A stretch of DNA of 5,419 nucleotides from a bacterium. Lineage in GTDB: Bacteria > Patescibacteriota > Minisyncoccia > Phycocordibacterales > VMEP01. Positions 1 to 4,437 of this stretch are shown in pieces (position 1 is the first letter of the stretch; every line of letters starts with the position of its first letter). The position numbers were made by a program, and so were the translations under genes. The stretch lies in NCBI GenBank assembly GCA_030699625.1, contig JAUYLU010000072.1, forward strand, positions 1 to 5,419. Direction: 5' to 3'. The notes beneath the pieces were generated by a model that worked only from the letters and a program-made list of their open reading frames with translations, had not been told where the DNA came from and did not search any database.

Positions 1-1890
1 GGTCGAGGAGGTGGCGAAGGAGAAGGCGTTCACGACGCCGTTCTTGAGGGTGGAGGTGGCGAAGTTTTGGTAGAGGATGTTGCCGGCGTTCAGGGTGAGG
101 GTGTCGCCGACGGCGTCGCCGACGGTGAGGCCGTTCTCGACGGTGAAGGAGGAGGCGGTGGTGGTGGAGAGGGTGGTGGCGCCTACTGACGTGAGGGAGT
201 TCACGAAGACGTCGCCTTCGGCGTCGACGATGAACTTGGGGGCGCCTGCCACGGCAAGGCCCAAGAGGTTGGTGTCGGCGGCGGCGCTTGCGGGGTTCAC
301 GTAGAGGGGGGCGTTCCCCACGGCGGAGTTGGCGACGCCGGGTGACCAGGTGCCGAAGGTGTGGGCTTGGGTCGGCACCAGGGCGGCGATGAGCTGGTTT
401 TCGGCGGTGGTGGTGCCGGAGATGGTGAAGAGGCCGCTCTGGGCGCTGAAGGAGCCGGCCACGGTGAGGGGGCCGGCGAAGGTGGAGGTGCTCGTGTTCG
501 AGACCACGAGGTTGGTGAGCGTGGTGGTGCCGGCAGAGAGGGAGCCCGACCCCGAGGCGGTGTCGACGGTGAGGGAATCGACGGCGAGGGAGCCGAAGGT
601 GCCGGTGTCGGCGGTGACGGTGGTGCCGCTGAAGGAAGAGCCCGAGATGGTGGCGCTCGAGATGGCGACGCTCCTTAGCTTGTCGATGTTGTTGGTGGCG
701 GCCACGGCGTAGTAGGTGGCGGTGTTCTCCGTGCGGGCGGTGGCGGCCACCCGGGAGAGCTCGCTTCGGAGAGCGTTCTCGAGGAGGGAGAGGTCGGCGG
801 TAAGTTCGCTTCGGGTGACGCCACTCACGACACGCTCGATGATCGTTCGAGGAGGAGCGCCTTGCCCTCCTAAACTTCCTTCAGGAGTTGTGGGGGGCGC
901 CCGCTCGAGGGCCGAGAGCTTTTCCTTCATCCGGGTGAGCTCCTCGATGAGGAACTTGGTGTCGTCCCCGGCGGGGGCGGTCACCACGAGCTCGTAGCCG
1001 AAGTCGCCGAAGAGGAGGTCCGCAAGGCCGTCCCCGGCCTTGCGGAGGGCCGCGCCGATGCCGTCGCCGATGGAGGCGAGGGAGAGGGCGGCCTGCCCGG
1101 GTTCAAGGAGACGGGAGAGATTTTCCGCATACGACATTCCAACATTCTCAAGAATGTTGGAATGTCGTATGCCAGTTTCCCCCGGTTCCCCGGCCGGGAA
1201 CGCTATGGTTCGAAGCGACGAAGCAACGCCTTCTTTTTCGATCTGGTAGGCGCCAAACACAAGCGCGACGGAAAGCGCGAGCGCCGCGAATTTTGAGAGA
1301 TACGGAGAGAGTGCCGAAGCTGGCTTCTCGGCATTCGGGAACGGAAATGAAATTTTATTTTCTTCATTTCTTTTCTGAAGCGCCCCTCGTATCGCATTCG
1401 AGCCGAACCCCTGCTTGCCATGCATCTTCTTATGCGCGAGAAGCGAGTCCTTCTCGATGTACCACAGTTTCCCTTTCCGCATCGCCTCCACTTTCCCGGA
1501 GCGGCACAGCTCGCCGATGTAATCGTTCGAGTAACCGGTAAGATGCGTCGCAATCCTGCTTGAGACGAATTTTTTCCCGTCGTAGACATGGACGCCTTTC
1601 GCGGGCGCAGGCGACGCTGGCTTGAATTGCGCCCTGACCGCGGGCGTCTCCTTGTAGAGCGCTCGCTTTTCACGATGCTTGTTCGCGCCGAAACCCTGCT
1701 TGCCGTTCTCGCGCTTATGGGCGAGAAGCGAGCTTTCCTCAACGTACCAGAGGCGGCCGATCTGCCGCGCCTCTACTTTCCCGGAACGGCAAAGCTCCCC
1801 GATGTAGTCATTGGAGTACTTGACAAGCCGCGCGGCCTGCCGGCTCAAAATAAATTTTTTGCTTCCAAACGAAAGCTCTTCAGCAACCAT
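1..1890 (-). CDS. Large surface-type protein with two HTH-like domains, one TM segment and beta repeats (5' part; C-terminus beyond window)
   Basis: An open frame of 630 codons runs from ATG at 1890 to the left edge without a stop. Two copies of an excisionase/MerR-like helix-turn-helix (HTH_17 type) lie at about residues 12-75 and 107-170. They share the identical core DYIGELCRSGKVEA, followed by G-x-W-Y-hydrophobic and SLLAHK. A hydrophobic segment at about 198-215, preceded by lysines, predicts N-in/C-out topology. Helical, coiled-coil-prone stretches follow at about 312-330 and 350-383. From about residue 400 to the edge the protein is Thr/Ser/Ala/Gly-rich with short beta-strand-like repeats (for example SGTTTAENQLIAA), as in large Parcubacteria adhesin or tail-fibre-like proteins. 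The start is supported by AAGGGA six bases upstream. I infer a membrane-anchored, surface-displayed protein with a cytoplasmic DNA-binding-like module; the function is unknown. Odd points are the in-frame palindrome at residues 240-255 and the codon-use change near it. Confidence 0.85.
   Translation of the reverse strand, partial: MVAEELSFGSKKFILSRQAARLVKYSNDYIGELCRSGKVEARQIGRLWYVEESSLLAHKRENGKQGFGANKHREKRALYKETPAVRAQFKPASPAPAKGVHVYDGKKFVSSRIATHLTGYSNDYIGELCRSGKVEAMRKGKLWYIEKDSLLAHKKMHGKQGFGSNAIRGALQKRNEENKISFPFPNAEKPASALSPYLSKFAALALSVALVFGAYQIEKEGVASSLRTIAFPAGEPGETGIRHSNILENVGMSYAENLSRLLEPGQAALSLASIGDGIGAALRKAGDGLADLLFGDFGYELVVTAPAGDDTKFLIEELTRMKEKLSALERAPPTTPEGSLGGQGAPPRTIIERVVSGVTRSELTADLSLLENALRSELSRVAATARTENTATYYAVAATNNIDKLRSVAISSATISGSSFSGTTVTADTGTFGSLAVDSLTVDTASGSGSLSAGTTTLTNLVVSNTSTSTFAGPLTVAGSFSAQSGLFTISGTTTAENQLIAALVPTQAHTFGTWSPGVANSAVGNAPLYVNPASAAADTNLLGLAVAGAPKFIVDAEGDVFVNSLTSVGATTLSTTTASSFTVENGLTVGDAVGDTLTLNAGNILYQNFATSTLKNGVVNAFSFATSST
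1127..1172. repeat. Perfect 22-bp-arm palindrome inside the surface-protein coding region
   Basis: The left arm (1127-1148) begins GCATACGACA. The right arm (1151-1172) is its exact reverse complement at all 22 positions, with only the dinucleotide CA between them. The palindrome is read through in frame as residues 240-255 (core RHSNILENVGMSY). A 5-bp direct repeat, TTTCC, lies at 1122-1126 and 1176-1180. The distance between the two copies is 54 bp, or 18 codons, so removing one copy plus the palindrome would leave the frame intact. It resembles in principle the palindromic elements inserted within Rickettsia genes; that parallel is inference. Confidence 0.9.
1381..1857 (-). repeat. Intragenic tandem duplication of the HTH-like domain (two units, 285-nt period)
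   Basis: Unit 1 covers bases 1666-1857 and unit 2 covers 1381-1572. The spacing from Tyr29 to Tyr124 is 95 codons. The core DYIGELCRSGKVEA is identical in both units, and both end in SLLAHK followed by GKQGFG. Flanking positions have diverged, for example FILSRQAARL against FVSSRIATHL. The DNA has drifted at synonymous sites, so this is an old duplication kept by selection on the protein, not a recent copy or an assembly repeat. Confidence 0.85.
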
Positions 1891-1896
1891 CGAGGT

Positions 1897-1902
1897 TCCC
1901 TT
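1897..1902 (-). promoter_or_regulatory. Shine-Dalgarno sequence of the surface-protein gene
   Basis: On the minus strand AAGGGA precedes the ATG at 1890 by six bases. This is a good match to the anti-Shine-Dalgarno and decides the start. The reading frame stays open for about another 50 bases upstream but contains no better start. Confidence 0.6.
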
Positions 1903-1921
1903 AATTATACGCCTGCGTCCC

Positions 1922-1949
1922 TGTATATTTTCCCGAGAATTGCTTTAAA
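1922..1949 (-). promoter_or_regulatory. Candidate promoter of the surface-protein gene
   Basis: On the minus strand TTTAAA (1944-1949) and TATACA (1922-1927) are separated by 16 bp. This predicts a start near 1915 and a leader of about 25 bases that contains the AAGGGA ribosome site. A perfect TATAAT also occurs at 1904-1909. Transcription from it would begin near 1897 and cut off most of the ribosome site, and no good -35 box lies at the right distance, so I prefer the upstream pair. Both assignments are by eye. Confidence 0.3.
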
Positions 1950-2072
1950 AATGGGGATAACTCGGCTTCCGGGACATTTTAATTTATTTTATATTTTTAC
2001 GTTAAATCCAACCGTCGGTTCATCCGAGTTATGGGTCTTTACCATCGTGGCGGATGTTTCATGAAACTAAAC

Positions 2073-2093
2073 AGCCCCGTTTAGTACGGGGCT
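2073..2093 (-). terminator. Terminator-like hairpin after the dehydrogenase gene
   Basis: AGCCCCGT (2073-2080) pairs with ACGGGGCT (2086-2093) around a 5-base loop, giving an 8-bp GC-rich stem. It lies 28 bases past the dehydrogenase stop. On the minus strand it is followed by GTTTAGTTTC, which is only a weak T-rich tail, so termination may be inefficient. Part of the stem can pair in another way (ACTAAAC at 2066-2072 with GTTTAGT at 2079-2085). Confidence 0.55.
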
Positions 2094-2121
2094 ATCATCC
2101 CAGCTTAGAGGTTCTAGGGTG

Positions 2122-3090
2122 CTAAATGGCTATTTTATTGGGAGCTTCTCTACCCTCGAGGAATTCGATGATGTTCTTGGCGGCAAGATTCGCCATTTCC
2201 ATCCTCGTTTCGAGAGTGGCAGAGGCAATATGAGGGGTAAGGATGACATTCGGGAGCTCCTTGAGTCCCGGTGCGAGATCGGGTTCGTGCTCGAAGACGT
2301 CGAGTGCGGCACCGGCAATCCACCCTTCTCGAAGGGCAGCAACGAGCGCCGCTTCGTCAATGACTGGTCCCCGCGAGGTATTCACGAGATATGCCGTTTT
2401 TTTCATGGTTTTAAGGCGCTCGGCATTGATAAGGTGGGTCGTCGCGGGCAAAAGCGGCACGTGGATGGAGACGAAATCTGCCTCTTTGAGCACTTCTTCG
2501 GGAGTGGCGGCGTAACGGGCGCCATATTCAGCGCCAAGCGTGGGGTTCTCCTTCACGTCGTGGTAGACAACCTTCATGCCGAATCCCCGCGCGCCGTGGT
2601 GGGCCACCCGGCTCCCTATCCGCCCCGCCCCGAGGATACCGAGCGTCTTCCCCGAAAGGTCGGTCCCGAGGAGGAGCATCGGCTCCCAGCTCTTGAATTT
2701 CCCCGCCCTCGTATAGGCGTCTCCTTCGACCACCCGGTGGGCTATCCCCATCATGAGGGCGAAGGCATGCTCCGCCACGGTGTTGGTGAGCACCTCCGGG
2801 GTATTGGTGATGGTCACTCCCCTCGCTGTGGCCGCCTCGGTGTCGATGTTGTTGTACCCGACCGCGAAGTTCGCGAAAATCTTCGCGGAAGGAACGGCGT
2901 CGAAAACATCGGCGTCTATCTTGTCGGTAAGCAAAGAGAGTACCGCATCGTACGGCGCCTTCTTGAGCTCGGCGATGAGCTCCTCTTTCGAGAGCACGCC
3001 GTCCTTCCCGCTCACGGCAACCTCGTAACCCTGCGCCTTGAGCATCGCTATGGCCGGTTCGGGAATCATCCTCGTCACGTAGATTTTCAT
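2122..3090 (-). CDS. D-2-hydroxyacid dehydrogenase (glyoxylate/hydroxypyruvate reductase-like)
   Basis: This is a 322-residue cytoplasmic enzyme, a normal length for the family, which interconverts 2-oxo acids and D-2-hydroxy acids using NAD(P)H. The substrate-domain motif FANFAVGYNNID (72-83) is typical of the glyoxylate reductase (GyaR/GRHPR) branch. The Rossmann motif GAGRIG is at 154-159, with Asp178 at the end of the second strand, which favours NAD over NADP. The catalytic triad is present: Arg240 in NTSRGPVID, Glu269 in DVFEHEP and His287 in TPHIAS. No C-terminal ACT or serine-regulatory domain follows, so a SerA-type phosphoglycerate dehydrogenase role is less likely. It is the last gene of a three-gene minus-strand run. 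Its ATG follows the heptamer repeat directly and lacks a Shine-Dalgarno sequence, possibly because the upstream cassette displaced it. The exact substrate (glyoxylate, hydroxypyruvate or another) cannot be read from sequence. Confidence 0.93.
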   Translation of the reverse strand: MKIYVTRMIPEPAIAMLKAQGYEVAVSGKDGVLSKEELIAELKKAPYDAVLSLLTDKIDADVFDAVPSAKIFANFAVGYNNIDTEAATARGVTITNTPEVLTNTVAEHAFALMMGIAHRVVEGDAYTRAGKFKSWEPMLLLGTDLSGKTLGILGAGRIGSRVAHHGARGFGMKVVYHDVKENPTLGAEYGARYAATPEEVLKEADFVSIHVPLLPATTHLINAERLKTMKKTAYLVNTSRGPVIDEAALVAALREGWIAGAALDVFEHEPDLAPGLKELPNVILTPHIASATLETRMEMANLAAKNIIEFLEGREAPNKIAI

Positions 3091-3099
3091 GAGTAGTTT

Positions 3100-3124
3100 T
3101 TAGTTTTTAGTTTACAGTTTTTAG
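3100..3124. repeat. Left arm of the 25-bp inverted repeat
   Basis: This arm is part of a 7-bp-period tract (units at 3094, 3101, 3108, 3115 and a partial one at 3122). It matches the reverse complement of 3470-3494 at 24 of 25 positions; the single difference is at 3114. The TAA stop of the four-helix-bundle gene (3121-3123) lies inside it. Confidence 0.85.
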
Positions 3125-3468
3125 TTGCCTATTTTCCGAGCCAGCACGTACAGCATCTTAATGATTTCTATCAGTAATGAATCTACCTTCGAGTAATCTA
3201 ACTGTATACCGAAAGGGAGGGATTTTGCAATTCTAAGCTGACTTTCCAATTCCGAGGCGGAACCTTGCGCCATGACAAGAAACCGTCCGAAATCTTTGGT
3301 TGTATTCCTTTTGCTCCCTTCTGCTATATTCGACGATATCGAAACGGCGGCACGTCTCATTTGAGAAGCAAGCTCTCTAGGGAATCCGTTTGTCAATTCA
3401 TAGATATCCTTCGCTAATTGGGAAGATTTTTGCCAAACAATAAGATCTTTATAGCTTCTGCTCTTCAT
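3121..3468 (-). CDS. Four-helix-bundle protein of the 23S rRNA IVP family
   Basis: This 115-residue protein carries the family landmarks: SYKDLIVWQK (5-14), RRAAVSISSNIAEG (38-51), a Lys-Asp-Phe near 58-60 and SASELESQLRIAK (70-82). Four amphipathic helices are expected, with no signal peptide. Members are encoded within 23S rRNA intervening sequences in spirochaetes or as free-standing genes, and relatives (Avd) act in diversity-generating retroelements. Their biochemical role is unclear. There is no rRNA or reverse transcriptase here. The segment between helices 1 and 2 (FPRELASQMRRA) is several residues shorter than I expect from relatives such as those with FPKEExxGLxSQ. The gene is lower in GC than its neighbours, has no evident Shine-Dalgarno sequence and is bounded by inverted heptamer repeats. 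These points suggest it was acquired as a cassette. It lies 22 bases after the aldolase-like gene and 30 before the dehydrogenase, so it is probably co-transcribed with them. Confidence 0.92.
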   Translation of the reverse strand: MKSRSYKDLIVWQKSSQLAKDIYELTNGFPRELASQMRRAAVSISSNIAEGSKRNTTKDFGRFLVMAQGSASELESQLRIAKSLPFGIQLDYSKVDSLLIEIIKMLYVLARKIGN

Positions 3469-3469
3469 T

Positions 3470-3494
3470 CTAAAAACTGAAAACTAAAAACTAA
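3470..3494. repeat. Right arm of the 25-bp inverted repeat
   Basis: Units CTAAAAA, CTGAAAA and CTAAAAA, then CTAA, give a 7-bp period. This is the reverse complement of 3100-3124 except for one base. The TAG stop of the upstream aldolase-like gene (3491-3493) lies inside the arm. The arm ends two bases before the start codon of the four-helix-bundle gene. Confidence 0.85.
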
Positions 3495-4408
3495 CTTTTC
3501 CCCACAAAGATATCATAGAAATGCCTATAGTTCTCTGCCATAACCCGGATAACCTCCCGTTCCCCGAGACGTTTCGCTTTAAAATCGCGGAGGGGCTCCA
3601 AAAAAACCGTCCGACCAACGGCAAAGCCGATGATGCCGTCCACCCCCCTCCCCGCCCGAAGCCATGTTTCCACTTCGCGCCTGCCCTCTCCTCGGCCGAG
3701 GATGATGGTGCCGACCATGGCGCGCGCTTTCGAATTCCTCGCTATAGCCACGATTTTCGCGTAGTTTCCCCGCTCCTCCATGCCCTCGAGCTTCCACACG
3801 TCGGGCTCGATGCCGGCATCTTGGAGCTCCCGCATCATGGCAAGAGTAAGTCCAGGCCGAAGCTCGCGGTCAAAGCGGTTCCGCTCGCCTGTCACGGCAA
3901 TGAGGTGCTCATGGGTAGGGTGAACGAGGGGCTCGAGAAGGAGCTTGTAGCCTTCTTTGCGGCAAAAAGCCGAAAAGAGGGCGAGCTTTCCCCTTTGCCT
4001 CGCGTTCAGCTCCTTGTCGCCCTCGGGGTTATAGCGGACAAGCGCCTTCGCGAAGACGGGATTCAGGCGCTTCACGTGCGCTCCGAATTCGTTTCCGTAC
4101 TCGAATTCGAACTCGTCCTTCCCGCTTTTTTCAACGGTGAGACAGGTAGTAAGGCCGAGAATATGGGCATCTCGGATGATGTCTGCGCCATACTCCTCGT
4201 CAACGAGGAGTGCCGCGCCCTCTCTGGGAACGCCCAATCGAAGCGCTTCCTTAAGCGCTTCGTAGACGAGGCGCTTGTAGGTCCGTATTTCCTCTCTCGC
4301 CGCCGGCGAGGGCTCGCCTTCGATGCCGAAAAGCTCCTTCTTGAAGGTGGCGCGGTGATCGAACGGAAGAAGATAGAGCGGCTTGTCGTAGCCAAGCGGC
4401 ATATTCAT
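3491..4408 (-). CDS. DUF2090 / class I aldolase-like protein (possible deoxyketogluconate-phosphate aldolase relative)
   Basis: About 305 residues. The fold and motifs resemble the DUF2090 domain found at the C-terminus of some IolC proteins, and more distantly class I TIM-barrel aldolases such as LacD. Numbered from ATG 4408, FDHR is at 16-19, LLVDEEYG ends the third strand region at 67-74, LEPLVHP is at 158-164 and DVWKLEG is at 203-209. Lys206 is the likely Schiff-base lysine. GRTVFLEPL (265-273) is a probable phosphate-binding segment. The expected reaction is cleavage of a phosphorylated keto-sugar (acid) to dihydroxyacetone phosphate and an aldehyde; the substrate is unknown. An in-frame ATG at 4423 would add five residues, but it lies upstream of the predicted transcription start set by TATACT at 4414-4419, so I chose 4408; ATG 4402 is also possible. 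The divergent kinase neighbour supports a kinase/aldolase pair. The stop codon lies in the inverted repeat of the downstream cassette. Confidence 0.85.
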   Translation of the reverse strand: MNMPLGYDKPLYLLPFDHRATFKKELFGIEGEPSPAAREEIRTYKRLVYEALKEALRLGVPREGAALLVDEEYGADIIRDAHILGLTTCLTVEKSGKDEFEFEYGNEFGAHVKRLNPVFAKALVRYNPEGDKELNARQRGKLALFSAFCRKEGYKLLLEPLVHPTHEHLIAVTGERNRFDRELRPGLTLAMMRELQDAGIEPDVWKLEGMEERGNYAKIVAIARNSKARAMVGTIILGRGEGRREVETWLRAGRGVDGIIGFAVGRTVFLEPLRDFKAKRLGEREVIRVMAENYRHFYDIFVGKS

Positions 4409-4412
4409 TAAG

Positions 4413-4432
4413 AAGTATAACATTGTATACTT
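4413..4432. promoter_or_regulatory. Back-to-back promoters within a shared dyad, probably leaderless in both directions
   Basis: AAGTATA (4413-4419) and TATACTT (4426-4432) form a 7-bp inverted repeat around six bases, so each direction carries a TATACT -10 box. On the plus strand TATACT (4426-4431) sits at -12 to -7 relative to the kinase ATG at 4438, which fits a leaderless message. On the minus strand TATACT (4414-4419) is preceded by TG plus one base (extended -10) and lies five bases before ATG 4408. A weak minus-strand -35 candidate, CTGACA (4439-4444), has a long 19-bp spacer. Neither gene has a Shine-Dalgarno sequence. Confidence 0.5.
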
Positions 4433-4437
4433 GTTCT

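Larger units (their letters stand above)
3094..3494. mobile_element. Putative insertion cassette: four-helix-bundle gene bounded by inverted heptamer repeats
   Basis: Bases 3100-3124 and 3470-3494 form an inverted repeat matching at 24 of 25 positions. Each arm is built from a 7-bp unit (TAGTTTT on the left, CTAAAAA on the right). The left tract starts at 3094 with about 4.7 units and the right tract has about 3.5. Only the four-helix-bundle gene lies between them. The cassette fits exactly between the aldolase-like gene, whose TAG stop is in the right arm, and the dehydrogenase gene, whose ATG lies three bases beyond the left tract. Two sampled 60-base stretches inside are 40% GC and one is 47%, against 65% in a sampled stretch of the neighbouring aldolase gene. 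There is no transposase and I see no target-site duplication, so mobility is inferred. Confidence 0.5.

Noticed and set aside
103..126. Tandem 12-bp repeat with core GTCGCCGACGG
   Set aside because: It encodes the VGDAVGD turn of the repetitive surface protein. It is explained by Gly/Asp codon repetition and is not a separate element.
1203..1742. Minus-strand 179-codon frame, and several plus-strand frames between 77 and 2064
   Set aside because: All overlap the 630-codon surface-protein frame out of phase. Their translations are low-complexity Arg/Ser- or Val-rich, without domains.
1904..1909. Perfect TATAAT on the minus strand just before the surface gene
   Set aside because: It would start transcription near 1897, removing most of the AAGGGA ribosome site, and has no matching -35 box. 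I kept it only as an alternative to the upstream candidate promoter.
2039..2062. Seven-codon minus-strand open frame (MKHPPRW) after the terminator hairpin
   Set aside because: It is too short to support, and no ribosome site or linked downstream gene suggests a leader peptide.
2119..3096. Plus-strand open frame of 325 codons opposite the dehydrogenase
   Set aside because: It is a full-length antisense shadow. The minus frame has a complete catalytic triad and Rossmann motif, while the plus translation is Arg/His-rich with no recognisable family.
3094..3494. Diversity-generating retroelement, because Avd is a four-helix-bundle relative
   Set aside because: No reverse transcriptase, template repeat or variable repeat is visible. 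The heptamer tracts are too short and simple to be template/variable repeats.
3094..3494. CRISPR-like array from the regular short repeats
   Set aside because: The repeats are 7 bp, adjoining and without spacers.
3521..4411. Plus-strand open frame of 296 codons opposite the DUF2090 gene
   Set aside because: It is an antisense shadow caused by strong codon bias; the minus frame carries coherent aldolase-like motifs.
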